From: Gigaspora margarita
Taxonomy: Eukaryota > Glomeromycota > Glomeromycetes > Diversisporales > Gigasporaceae
Assembly (NCBI GenBank): GCA_009809945.1
Contig: WTPW01000011.1
Location: 165,755 to 229,754 of the forward strand
DNA length: 64,000 bases
Direction: 5' to 3'
Position 1 is the stretch's first letter. Each line of letters starts with the position of its first letter. Shown here one piece after another: positions 22,427 through 33,376 of this stretch. The translations under genes and the position numbers were made by a program. The notes beneath the pieces were generated by a model that was not told where the DNA came from, ran no database searches, and saw only the letters and a program-made list of their open reading frames with translations.

Positions 22427-22746
22427 TTAGTGTACTATGTTCTATTGACTCATCACACCATACTCCACATCATACTCCACGTCACACTCCATGTCGCACT
22501 CCTCGTCACAATCCATGTCACACTCCACATTACACTTCACGTCATAATATCTTTACCATCTCTACTCCTGTGAATTTAAGTCAGTGGACGAGGGAAGAAG
22601 ATCATGTATTACTTAAATCAATGCAGAAAAATAGTAGTAGATGGTCCATAATTAGTTATGATATCAGTACTGGAGAAGCCCGGTCCAATGTTGCAGACAT
22701 TTTTAAAATTGTGAAGGCAAATACTTTAATAATAAAAATAAAATAA
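22427..22746 (+). pseudogene. Myb/SANT-like fragment preceded by a His-Thr-Pro repeat
   Basis: An open frame of about 106 codons without a start Met. It runs from a stop near 22422 to TAA at 22744-22746. The first part reads through seven 12-bp repeats as HTPH, HTPR, HTPC-type tetrapeptides. It continues in frame into NLSQWTREEDHVLLKSMQ, then SSRWSIIS, which resembles the first helix and Trp spacing of a Myb/SANT domain. After about 45 residues the match fades. An ATTTAG acceptor-like site precedes the frame, so this may be one exon. The repeat and domain sharing one frame argue for past coding use; the Myb call is tentative. Confidence 0.42.
22459..22542. repeat. Seven-unit 12-bp minisatellite (CACACTCCACGT)
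   Basis: Seven consecutive 12-bp units such as CATACTCCACAT, CACACTCCATGT and CACAATCCATGT. The unit is a multiple of three and encodes tetrapeptides in the frame that continues into the Myb-like stretch. Confidence 0.9.
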
Positions 22747-23412
22747 TTAAATCGGGACACTATCAAATTTTTATCAAATATAAAAGTGTTCCAATTTAAA
22801 CATGTGCCAATAAATAAGTGAAAAAAGCATGGGTTGTTACATAAGACCTGTACAATAATAATAGAGTACATACGTAGATTAGAGCTTACAATGGCCTTAT
22901 GTTCATATAAAAAATAGCTTGGGATCTATTATAACAGAATGTTTAAAATGAATGCATATAGGTTAATAAATTCAGAATTTGACAAATTTCATTATTCAAG
23001 AGTGATATTTAGTTCCTGTGAACACCAACATGTGCTCAATTTCTAAACAAACCTACCAGGTGGCAGAAATAGAAGGCAACAACAGCCTGTCTTGAATCAG
23101 TGATCAATTAATACAACCGAATATTCTTTGGCATAGTATTGTGAATATTTTTATTATATATTTATACAATTGTTATACAAATAATTATGCAACATTTTAT
23201 TAGCTATATGTTTATAATAAGTTGGCCCCCCCGTAATTTTACTAATCCCTAGGTATTATCCCAATATTAAACTCAAGAATATTACAACTTGGTGATAAAG
23301 CATATACTTATTCTAGAGTTTCTAAAGCTCTGTTCGATCCTAGTTAGGCCATTTGAAGTTAATTTTTCAATTAATATCACTTTTGGGAAGAGGAAAATGA
23401 AATGAATATAAA
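22747..23412. other. AT-rich intergenic DNA
   Basis: No gene or bounded repeat recognised. Confidence 0.4.
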
Positions 23413-23563
23413 AAATAAACAAACTATTTTTTAATGTATATATCTATTATAATGAATTACTTCAAGTTAAATTTAGTCTAGAGATTTTAAAATAAACAAA
23501 TTATTTTTTAATATGTAAATCTATTATAATAAATTACTTCAAGTTAAATTTAGTATGAGGTCT
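23413..23563. repeat. Direct duplication of about 78 bp
   Basis: The block with AATAAACAAACTATTTTTTA to TTCAAGTTAAATTTAGTC is followed at once by a second copy with few changes (AATAAACAAATTATTTTTTA to TTCAAGTTAAATTTAGTA). Confidence 0.8.
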
Positions 23564-24031
23564 TTTTATTTATTTTTTTTGTTTTTTTAAACCTATTTTT
23601 ATTTTTTTTAAGTTGTTTTAATTTTATTTTTAAATTAATTATTTTCATTTTTTTTAAATTGTTATTATTTTTTTATTTTTTTTAAATTGTTTTTATTTTT
23701 TTAATTTATTTTTTTTAAAGAAAAATATATATGTAGCTGCTAGCTATGCATGGCCAGTTTTACAAATCAACAATTGGAATATAAGCAATTGATAATTGAT
23801 AATAATCATTAGATTTGTTTTTTTTTTTGCTTTTAGTTTAATATAATTTCTTTCTTTCAGATAGCTGAATTTATCGATCCTGGTGTTATAGTTCCTGGTA
23901 TTATTGTTACTGCAATACTGGTATTGTTGTAATGGAATTTTGTAGTTACTGTACAGTCATTCTGGTACCATTGTTACTGGTATCATCATGTCTAGTTCTT
24001 TATTTATAGTATTGTCACTCTGGTGCTGTGA

Positions 24032-24322
24032 AAGGCCTTCTTGAAAATTCTGAAAAGTGTAATTCCATTTGTCCATAGTTCTTATTCTGTTATGAGCATG
24101 TTATTAACACTTATTTTTTTGAATATTATTAAGGTTGTTTTTAACTTTTTTGGGATTTCTGGAAAGTATAATTTTATTTTTATGCATTTGTAGCTTTTGT
24201 TGTTCTAGCTTGTGAGCATGTTGTTATTAAGAACATCATTGTACTTTTTTGAGAATTATGGAAAGCATAATTCTATTGTTTTAGTTCTTGTAGTTTTTGT
24301 TTTAATCTATAAGCATGTTAAT
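24032..24322. repeat. Three diverged tandem copies of a roughly 120-bp unit
   Basis: Each unit has TTCTGAAAAGTGTAATTCCA-like sequence, then TAGTTCTTAT-like sequence, then GAGCATGTTATTAACA-like sequence. Copies begin near 24042, 24160 and 24256. No coding content. Confidence 0.5.
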
Positions 24323-24998
24323 AAGGGTCTTAGCTGGGTCAAGTCTGACCCAACCCAATATGGGTCTGACCCAACCTGGGTCAGGTTGGGTTAGATCAAA
24401 TGTGGGTCAGATCAGACCCAGATTAAAGAAAATCCAGGTTGGGTCAAACCCAGATCAGATTATATACAATAATTGAAATAGTCACTATATAGTAAAGTCA
24501 AAATATTACTATATAAATCGATAAAGTCTGCTTAAGTAAACTTGTTTTAGAGAACAAAATGCATATACTTTAAAATTTTTTCAAATTAGAAAAATTTTTA
24601 TTATTTGACTTTTTAATTTTTATATTCATCAACATATTTTTTAAAAAGATCTAATTTTTCATTAAACATAAAAATTAAAAGCCAAATAATAAAATTTTTT
24701 TAATTTGGATAAAAATTTTAAAGTATATATATTTTGATCTTCTAAACAAGTTTACCTAAATGGATATTATTAATTTATATAGTAAAATTTAGATTTTACA
24801 ATGTAGCAACTATTATCAACCTGGGTTCAACCAAGGTTGGGTTGGGTTTGGCAGACTTGGGTCAGGTTTGATATAAGGCAGGCTAGACCCAGATTAGGTT
24901 TGACATAAGGTGGGTCAGACCCAGATTAGGTTTTGACCCAAGTAGGTCTGACTCTGTCAGGCCCAAACCCAACCCAACCCAATTCGCTAAGACTCCTA
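24323..24998. mobile_element. GGGTC-array element, diverged, with a nested MITE
   Basis: GGGTC/GACCC motifs fill 24326-24460 and 24830-24985. The outer ends are inverted (AAGGGTCTTAGC left, GCTAAGACTCCT right). Flanking sequence (GCATGTTA upstream, ACATATTA downstream) agrees at six of eight positions, a possible decayed 8-bp duplication. The middle holds a copy of the TTGCTACATAGTAAAG MITE. It appears related in build, though not in terminus, to 35838-37231. Confidence 0.55.
24469..24820. mobile_element. Nested MITE with TTGCTACATAGTAAAG ends, copy 2
   Basis: Diverged relative of 17700-18026 in the same orientation. Left ACTATATAGTAAAGTC, right GATTTTACAATGTAGCAACT, with matching inner arms. 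It splits the GGGTC array in two. Confidence 0.65.
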
Positions 24999-26849
24999 CA
25001 TATTATTATACTTCAATTTTTTTTTTCATTGTAAAGAACATTATTGGTGCTATCTTGAATAGATAGAATTAATATATTATTTGGATTAGGTAGCTATTGC
25101 TTATTATCTTTCAGGTTATTGAAATGCTTTCTATATTGTTTAACTTTTTTTTTAATATCTTGGTAAAGCAATTCATTATATTGTTGTAGTGTTCTATATT
25201 AGTAGGACCCAAGACATCTCTTATATATATCATAACTGGATTTTGACCAATTTTGACCTAATTTGCTAAAATGACAAAATTTATTTACTTTAATAACTTA
25301 TAATCCAGTAATTAGAATTGAATAAACTTTTTTGTTAAATTCACTTCACTAAAAGCTTCATTTTAAAAAAAAGTTCATTCAAATTGACTACTGGATGCCA
25401 AGATAATTGCCAAAAACTATTTTATTCTTCTTAAATTTTAGGTGTTTTTGCTAAAAAATTTCAAGTATGACAGGATCTCTAAATATACATAAATAGGTCA
25501 GGTATGAGTTTGCTTATTTTTGAGGTTTTTTATACAGATCTTTTCTATTTATAGTAATTTTTTGCTTATTTTTGAAGTTTTTTATACAAATCTTTCCTTT
25601 TTTATACCTCTATAATTAACCTGACCCATCTATGTATATTTTAGGGCCCTAATACGATCTCTATACTAGATATCTGGGGTTCTATATTAGTATTTAGAGT
25701 AGGTTGGTTAGGATAATTAGAATTTTGGTTAAATTGTACTTAGTAATTATGGTTAGGTATTGGGATTAGTGATTAGAGTTGTGATATTTTAGATTAAAAT
25801 TGTACTTTCTTTAATGTTTTGGCAAAGTGATTCACTGCATTGTTGTAGTGTTTCATATTAGGTTTAGATTTAAGGAGTTGGGATTTAGATTAAAATTTAA
25901 TTTGTATTTAGGGTTAGATTATTGGAATTTAATGATTAGGGTTGTAAAGTTTTAGATTAAAACTATTATTTGTAATATGCGATATAATTTAAATAAAAAT
26001 TTTTTACTTATATTAATTTTGCAAATCGTAATAGTAATAATGCTATAATCAATAAATTCATAATAACAAAAATTGATTACATGAGCTATAGATTGTGTAA
26101 CTGGCTAAATTTTTTTTTTCAATTCATTTTAATTTTTAAATAATTTTTATTTTTATTTTTTTAATTTGTTTTAATTTTATTTTTTAAATTATTTTTTTTG
26201 TCATTTTTTTTTAAATTTTTTTTACAATTTAGTTTAATTTTTTTATTTTTTAAATTATTTAAATTATTTTATTTTATTTTAAATTATTTTTTTAATTTAA
26301 ATTATTTTTTATCATAAAACTGCATAGAGAGTTATTTTGAATTTTGGTCAAAATTTAAGCTAAAATTTGAAACCATATACTGTTGCATTATATCTTACTT
26401 TTTTATATATTATTATACCAGAACTTCATTTATTACATTATAGATACATTATAAGTTTACTGATATTCATTTGTTATATTTAACCAATCAATCCCAGATT
26501 AGTCAAAAATCAAAACAAATGATGATTACACAATAAAAACTGAAAGAACTTCAAAATTTTAATAGATAAATAAATAATTTTAATTTTGCAGATTTTTTAA
26601 AATTTAAATAAACAAATAGAAAACAAATAATAGATTATATATATGCAATAGTAGAAATAAAAGTAAATTTCTAGTTATTCCTATAGTAAAAATAACTAAA
26701 ATTTACTTTTTTTTTACTATATTGCATATGCCCAACTACTAGTAACTACAAGAAAAAAACCATAATCAAAAAAAATAATAAATAAATAAATAATATAAAG
26801 AAGGCAAACTATTAAAATATGATAAAAAATAAAAAAATATACTAAGTTT
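24999..26849. other. Low-complexity intergenic DNA
   Basis: GATTAGGATTAGGGTT-type degenerate repeats at about 25680-25960 and T/A-rich runs at 26105-26310. AGTAAATTTCTAGTTATT at 26663 and its inverse AATAACTAAAATTTACTT near 26689 form a hairpin. No gene. Confidence 0.4.
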
Positions 26850-28090
26850 GATATGGGTATTATAGTGCACTACCAATTATAGTGCATTGCTAATATTTTA
26901 TGTTCTGATCAGAATCATATAATTTTAGTACCAATCGATTCGTCTCAGTGAAACAAATCGATTAGTACCAAAATTGGCAAATTCTGATCAGTAGATCAAA
27001 AGATATTACAATTAAAGTAATATTTAAAGTAGATATAGCACATTACTAATTATGTTGCACTGCTAATATTTTACAATCTACTGATTAAAATCATGTGATT
27101 TTAGTACCAATCAATTTGTCTCAATGAGACAAATTGATTGGTACCAAAATCATCGAATTCTGATCAAGATATTATTATTAAAGTAATATTTAAAATAGAT
27201 ATAGGTATTATGTTAATAGAAATATTGCAGTGTATAGCAACATCTTGTGAACTATCAATCAGAATTATAAAATTTTGGCACTATTCAATTCATCTCATTG
27301 AGATGAATTGAATCATACTAAAACATATAATTTTGACTGATACTTCTTGATGTATCATAATTTAACCAAAATAAGCTGCACAATGCAAAATGTAAAATTA
27401 GCATGAAATCATGAATAATTTTTGATAGACTAGTCCATTTTTTATAATTTTACTGCCAAAATGAACACCTTGAAGAGACGATTTCAACAAGTCCAAAATT
27501 GCTAAAATCTAATCACAGTATCACAGGATCATTAAAGTTTTATTATTATTTTGATAAAAATAGATTAGTTAAACTAATCTAATTTTCATTAAAAACAATA
27601 CAAAAAACTTAATGATCTTTTGGGCTTGTTGGAATCACCTCTTCAAGATGGTCATTTTGATAGTAAAATTATAAAAAACAGACTGGTCTGTCAAAAGTTA
27701 TTTATGATTTTATATTAATTTTAAAATTTGCTTTGCACAGCTTATTTTAGTTAAATTTTCAAAATCACATGGTTTTGGTACCATTCAATTTATCTCAATA
27801 AGATGAATCAAATAGTAACAAAATCATTTGATTCTTATTAATAAAACTTAATAGATAATGAAAAATAGTATGTGCACCATAATTGGTATTTGTGTTATAA
27901 TTTATCTTATTTAATTTGTATATTGTAATTAATGATATCTTATGATCTAATAATTAGAATTTAATGATTTTGGTACCATTCAATTCATGTTGATGAGATG
28001 AATCAAATGGCACCAAAATCATTTCATTATGATCCATATATCATATATTATTAGCTAAAATATTTAACTGTGCCATAATACTCATGTTTA
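26850..28090. repeat. Roughly 1.2-kb dispersed repeat, copy 1
   Basis: This block and 52559-53640 are diverged direct copies over most of their length, sharing TATGGGTATTATAGTGCACT, GATATTACAATTAAAGTAAT, TAGTGCAGTGTA-like and TCTAATTTTCATTAAAAACA segments. It has a chain of palindromes of the type GGTACCATTCAATTCATCTC paired with its inverse. A sub-block (27415-27720) also resembles 46895-47400, 48090-48240 and 50625-50900. Non-coding. Confidence 0.65.
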
Positions 28091-28301
28091 CTTTATATAA
28101 TTGTAAAAAAAAACTTAAAAATAAACTATAAGTAAAAAATAAAATATATATATTTAAATAATATTTGTAATTCAAATCTAAAGTTGATAGAACCTCTTTC
28201 TAATAATTATTTGGTCCAAATTTCTATAGAAGAAGTTTTTTGTTGGAGCATTGCCTATACTTGTATACAGTAAGATAACAAAAGTATATAGTTTTTTAGA
28301 A

Positions 28302-28613
28302 ATGTCAACTTACTCTTGGGAACTCATTTTTATATTTGGCATGCAAGCCAGAAGCATTCTTTTACAAGATAATGAGCAGGATGCCCTTGTACAATAAATT
28401 TTAGTAGAGACTAAAAAAAGTGTCTTTATCAACAAAGTAGCTTGTAGTAAACAGAAAAAAGTAACCAAAAATAAGTTTTATCTTTCTATACCTTTCTTCA
28501 AATTTGTTTCTAGTGATATCCTTTGCCCTTTTGGACTTTTAAAATTTTACCAAAAAGTAGTTATTCTAGCTTACCCCTTCAAAAGATTAGTAGTGTTTAC
28601 TCTTTTCAATTAG
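28302..28613 (+). pseudogene. Weak reading-frame remnant with one in-frame stop
   Basis: From ATG at 28302 a frame runs 103 codons to TAG at 28611-28613, broken only by TAA at 28395-28397. Stretches such as STYSWELIFIFGMQARSILL and VSSDILCPFGLLKFYQKVVI are not simple low-complexity translation. No family recognised; in DNA this AT-rich it could be chance. Confidence 0.2.
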
Positions 28614-29794
28614 AAGTATTAAATAAGTTTGGGGATTGTATACAAATAAACAATAGATAACATGTTAGAAATCTGAAAAGTATGTAAAAAAATTTTTTTT
28701 TGATATAGTATTCTTCTTATATATATATAATACTATAATAGGTTTTATCTATGCAGTACTATATAATTTTTATTATTATAGTATTTAGATATAGTAACAC
28801 CTTCATACTTATTTTTTTATTTCTTTTTTTCTAGTTTTTTTTCTAGTTTTTTTGTTTATCTGTTATTTTATTAGTTTTTTTTTATTAGAATTTGTTTAGA
28901 TAGTTTTTGCCTTTTTAATTGTTTTTTTTATTTGTCTTTATAAGAAGCTTAGAGATAAAGTTTTTTAAAGAAGTGGATTATGAAGAGGTAGCTAAGTGCC
29001 TGAATTATTCTTCAAAAAATATTGTGATCATATTAAGCTTGGGGACTAACAAATATTAGTGCAATAATCAATCATATCTGAGTACTAGTAGAGTTGCTAG
29101 ATTATAGCATATATTAAAGTTAGATAAAGTTTTTTGTAAGCTTTCTTATTTAAAATTTCCAATAAAAATAGTATATAATTATAAAGTGAAAAAAATAATA
29201 ACTGCAATTTTAATTTTCTATGTTTTCTTTTTTTTAACTTTTTAATACATTTTTTTTAATTTTTTTTATCATTTTTTTATTTTTTTTTTAAATTGTTTTT
29301 TATTATTTGATTTTTTTTTAATTTTTTTAAATTTTTTAATGCTTTTTACTATTTTTTTAATTTGATTTTTTTAATTTATTTTTTAAACAGACCTTATTTT
29401 TTATTTATTTTAATTTTTTTTAACTTTTTTAATTTAATTTGTTTTTTTTTAATTTTTTTTAATTTTTTTTAATTTATTTTTTTATATAAATCTTTTTTTT
29501 TAATTTTAATTTATTTTTAATTTATTATTTTACTTTTTAAAATATTTTTTTTTAATTTATTTATCAATAAATATTTATTTAATTTATTTTTCAGATTTTT
29601 TTATTTATTTTTTATTTATTTTAATTTTTTTAACTTTTTTTGTTTAATTTGTTTTTTTTGAGTTTTTAAAATTTTTTTAATTGATAATCTGCCATAATTT
29701 AATAGTGTAATTATAGTATAAAATGATGCAAATTACTATGTAAATTCTATAATATAGAAATAAAAAGAATAATCTAAGAGAAGTATAGCAATAT
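28614..29794. other. Poly-T/ATTT-rich tract and AT-rich DNA
   Basis: 29220-29680 is nearly pure TTTTTAATTT-type sequence. No gene. Confidence 0.5.
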
Positions 29795-30528
29795 AGCAAA
29801 GTTGGGTTGTTGTCAACCTCCAAGCGACTAGTGCAAAGTTTGAATCCCACTGGAGATAGTTTTGAAAATTTATTTGTGTTACAAAACTAATCTGTGCTTA
29901 ACTAATTGGATCTTCAATCTGTAACTCGAATATCACCAAGTTATTGACAGCTAACTAACTTGTATAACATTATACAATAAAAAAGAAAGTATGCAAATCC
30001 TGGAAATAAGCAGTAGAACCCACTTGGCAAAACCTGAGTAAAAAAGTACCTGACTTTTGATGGTGATAGGGAAAAAGATCTTGAATGATAACTGACCAGA
30101 AGCAAACCAATAACAAAAAGAGTGAAAAAGCTTACCAACTGGACTGTTAGAGTCTTACTGAAGGAAAAGGACATGTGTTTCAGAAGTATATAGGGGTGGG
30201 TCAATAGAAAAGTGACAAATCATTTTTAGTAAAATTTTTTTAATTTTTAAATTAAAATATCTTGACAACTATTTAATCAAATTTGCCAAAAATTTTTTTA
30301 TTTTAATCTTGAAATTATATAGAATTAAAATAAAAAAAAATTATTAAACTTATTAAAATAGTTGTTAAAATATTTAAGCTTAAAGTCAAGAAAACTTTAC
30401 TTAGAAAAAATTTGTCCCTTTTCTATTGACTCACCTCCATATACCAAGGAGAAGGAGACCATATAGCATCCTAATGCCTTGCAGACCAAAAATTGGCAAA
30501 GTTGAATTAAAAAAAAAGGATACTAGAT
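29795..30528 (+). mobile_element. SINE-like tRNA-derived element, copy 2 (interrupted)
   Basis: The head has an exact A-box consensus (TAGCAAAGTTGG) and a B box with one change (AGTTTGAATCC), spaced as in a tRNA gene. The body aligns with copy 1: AAAACCTGAGTAAAAAAGTACC, GATCTTGA, ACTGGACTGTTAGAGTCTTACT and TACCAAGGAGAAG correspond to segments of 17190-17400. A MITE at 30191-30439 interrupts it. The 3' end is truncated or diverged beyond about 30528. Confidence 0.62.
30191..30439. mobile_element. TA-flanked MITE inserted in SINE-like copy 2
   Basis: Left end TAGGGGTGGGTCAATAGAAA, right end TTTCTATTGACTCACCTCCA, TA at 30189-30190 and 30440-30441. SINE-like copy 1 gives an empty-site comparison: AGAAGTAGGTACCAAGAG there against AGAAGTA, element, TACCAAGGAG here, so the insertion point is visible. 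Confidence 0.85.
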
Positions 30529-30722
30529 AATATCTTAACCTGAGAAGTATTATTAATTACCAATAAATGGTTGTGATTTCTGTTATATCACTATATAAAT
30601 TAAAGTAAGCTGATAACCAGTTAATAACTAACAATTAATTGTAATCAAACCAGTTGATAATAAAACTTAAATTTTTTTTTAAATCGATTAGTTGAAAAGT
30701 TGCTAACTAGTTGGTTTTTAAC

Positions 30723-31006
30723 TAGGTTCCGCAATTTGATTTGATCTTCAAATATTTGAATCAAATATTTGATCAAATTCAAATTCAAATTTGACTATAT
30801 TTGATTTGATCAATTCAAATTTGGCCAAATTTGATTTGATTTGACAAATATTTGATTTGATTTGAAAATTACTATTAAAAATTCAAATTCAAATCAAATT
30901 CAAATCCAAATATTTGAATCAAATCAAATTCAAATCAGGATCAATTTGATTTGATCAAATTCAAATTGACCCAATATTTGATTTGATTTGAATTTGAGGA
31001 TTCCTA
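30723..31006. mobile_element. CAAATTTGA-array hAT-like MITE, copy 1, 8-bp duplication
   Basis: The 284-bp unit starts TAGGTTCCGCAATTTG and ends GAATTTGAGGATTCCTA. It is filled almost entirely with TTTGATTTGAATTCAAATC-type words in both orientations. Identical TTTTTAAC flanks it at 30715-30722 and 31007-31014. Copy 2, inverted, is at 49238-49511. Non-coding, hAT-like by duplication length and TAG ends. Confidence 0.88.
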
Positions 31007-31014
31007 TTTTTAAC

Positions 31015-31145
31015 TAATGATTTGGAACACTATACCACAAGCCCTAATGACAAAAGACAGATACTACAAAAGATTTATACTACAAACCTAGTGACAAAAA
31101 ATGGACACTGCAAACCCTAGCAACAAAAGACAAGCATCACAGTGA
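31015..31145. repeat. Degenerate CCTAGTGACAAAAGACA tandem repeat
   Basis: About four diverged units such as CCCTAATGACAAAAGACAGA, CCTAGTGACAAAAAATGGAC and CCCTAGCAACAAAAGACAAG. Confidence 0.6.
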
Positions 31146-32160
31146 CAAATGCTCTGAAATCAAAAACCGTTACCTGATGAACCCGAAAATGGAAAATAAA
31201 AGTCTAAAGAATAAAAATTTAGTTAACTTTCTGGAAAAAACAAGCAAAAAAAAACTATTCCAGAAGTTTCTATTCCAGTACAAGTCATCTTTTTCAACTC
31301 CACTTGCAATTTTCACATTTCTACTTGTCTATTCTTCTGAGGGTCACATGTTTGACACCAAGCATTATATGCACCAAATCACCTATAATAAACTTACAAA
31401 AAAAAGAAATAAATAATTAGAACAAAGAATGAAAAATTTAAAAAAAAAAATTATAAAACAAAAAGCTGGTACTTAGTATTGTACCAGTTCTGGTTTCTGG
31501 GTCAAGATCTCCAAGTTAAGATTTCAATATCATGCCATTTACTCTTCCCAGTGGTATACTTTGGAGCAAATTTTAGAAATGTGTTATATTTACTTCATTA
31601 CAAGAAATTTGTTTCATGACCAGATGATCATCTAAATAGATGAATAGTAAGTATTCCTTGCATACATTTTTTTAATTTATTTTTAATAATAAATATAACA
31701 TACCTCAAGTTCTGAAAAAAGCAAACCAGATTTGTCTCCACTCAAATCTCATTTTATATATCATGAAAGTGACTATATTTAAGTACTTTCATAGCTGCAT
31801 TTATATCTAAGTGAATCAAATTTTTAGCACAATAAATTTATAGACAAATTTGTAGAACCACCAGAAAAAGAATGAAAAACAAAAATAAAAAAAAACAAAG
31901 CATAAAGCAAAAGACTAGCACTTCTCTTAGTAACAGTATTACCTTTCAGTTCAAAGATAATTTATTAGAAAATGCATCACCTAACATTCTGCTTTCTTTA
32001 GAGCTGTGATTCCAATAATAGTCAGCGTGGTATTATTAAAAGAGTGCCATCTAATGCTTTCCTAAAGCTGGCTTTAACGATCGCTATCAGTTATGACTCA
32101 ATAAATAAAAATGTTAGCTGTAAGCTAAGAAATGCGAAATAAATGGACTGATTTACATAT
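31146..32160. other. Intergenic DNA 5' of the LTR element
   Basis: A 79-codon plus-strand frame (31177-31416) is Lys/Phe-rich and not recognised; it is not called as a gene. A GAG|GTATGT donor-like site occurs on the minus strand near 31710 without a convincing exon. Nothing else seen. Confidence 0.35.
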
Positions 32161-32867
32161 TGTTGACCTATAGAAATTGCTATAAAACACAAAATCGATC
32201 ATAACTCTTGATATACTGATTGGAATATGATGAAACAACCACCATTAGAATCAGCCTATCGAGACGGTTCTAACGAGCTAAAGATTATCTCTGTATGACC
32301 ACTGGATGACAAGATCGGAACCAATAAGTGATCAATCATGTGATCTACAATTTGATTGGCTAGGCGATTACTGTGCGCCAAAGTGCATATATGGCATTTA
32401 TAAAACATGTCATATTTATAGCATATATACTCTATATTTTATTTATTACATATATGTTATTTATTTCATATATTACATTTATACTATTTATACTATATAT
32501 TTTATTAGTAGTAGATATAGCATTTATTGCACATTTAATAGATATAGCCCGTTATATTTGTGAAAAACAAAAATGTATAAAAGCAGCTGATGTGGACCCC
32601 AAGTTCAACATCGAGTCTTCATACTCTTTCACTAATAAATACTTTTATTTATTATTTAAATTAAACAATTACTAGTATCCTCATATACTTTTAATTGTAG
32701 CCTCTTTCATAATTGCAAATTGCCAAAAATCTTCTTTGTTAAGTTTTATTAAAAAACGCCTTTCGACTTAGATATATCACAGTAACAAGTGAGGTTACAC
32801 AAAGTGTTNACTGTCTAAGGTCGCTCTAGTTACCTACTATCTTTAAAGAAGTAGATATAGGATAACA
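32161..32867 (+). repeat. 5' LTR
   Basis: TG...CA-bounded, 707 bp. A TATAAAAG box at 32576-32583 and an AATAAA at 32634-32639 suggest U3 to about 32605, a short R, and a U5 of some 200 bp. The AT-rich U3 translates to Tyr/Ile-rich frames that are not genes. Confidence 0.92.
32576..32583 (+). promoter_or_regulatory. TATA box of the 5' LTR
   Basis: TATAAAAG, conserved in the 3' LTR at 39817-39824. It precedes GC-richer sequence expected around the transcription start. Confidence 0.6.
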
Positions 32868-32869
32868 AA

Positions 32870-32887
32870 TTGGTTGTGACTGTGAGA
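32870..32887 (+). promoter_or_regulatory. Primer-binding site of the LTR element
   Basis: TTGGTTGTGACTGTGAGA begins 2-3 bp after the 5' LTR. Its complement ends in ACAACCA, as expected for the 3' end of a tRNA with CCA. Which tRNA is not determined. Confidence 0.6.
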
Positions 32888-33030
32888 TACTTTCTCCACC
32901 CTTGCATTGAATATTAGAAACCCAAAAATCGGATTTTGGCTTCGTGGAACGTTTTCCACTAAGTAAAGTCGATCGATATTGCTCCGTTCGAGCTGAAATT
33001 TGGACTGCATACACTTTGAAAGATTCCGCA

Positions 33031-33255
33031 ACTTTTCTACTAAGCTTATCTTAGTACGAAAATCTAACCGGAATTCGTAAATCGTAGTGACGGCATTTTC
33101 TCTCTCTCTAAAGATTTAAAAAGAAAAGGAAACGTCAGTAAGAACCGTTTGCAAATTGAAGCATCCTGAAACGAATTTTGAAGCTACCAACGTGACATTC
33201 GGAAGTTATATAAAGGAAGACTGTACGGAACTTTTCTACTAAGCATATCATAGTA
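33031..33255 (+). repeat. Duplicated hairpin in the leader of the LTR element
   Basis: ACTTTTCTACTAAGCTTATC then TTAGTA (33031-33056) and ACTTTTCTACTAAGCATATC then ATAGTA (33230-33255) are near-identical. Each contains a small inverted repeat (TACTAAG / CTTAGTA; TACTA / TAGTA). Their position between primer-binding site and first frame is where packaging or dimerisation signals lie in retroelements; the role is inferred. Confidence 0.5.
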
Positions 33256-33376
33256 GAGAAACGCATCNCCGAAGCNCTACAGCCGTTTAAATATTNGAAG
33301 AACTTAATCGTTTGAAGTGAAAGCATAAGTGTTTGCATTGTGACAAACAGCTTCAAGCAAGATAAAGTATTAGTGA

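Noticed and set aside
32306-32675. Tyr/Ile-rich frames in the 5' LTR, repeated at 39547-39916
   Set aside because: They are the AT-rich U3/R of both LTRs translated. Their conservation is explained by LTR duplication.
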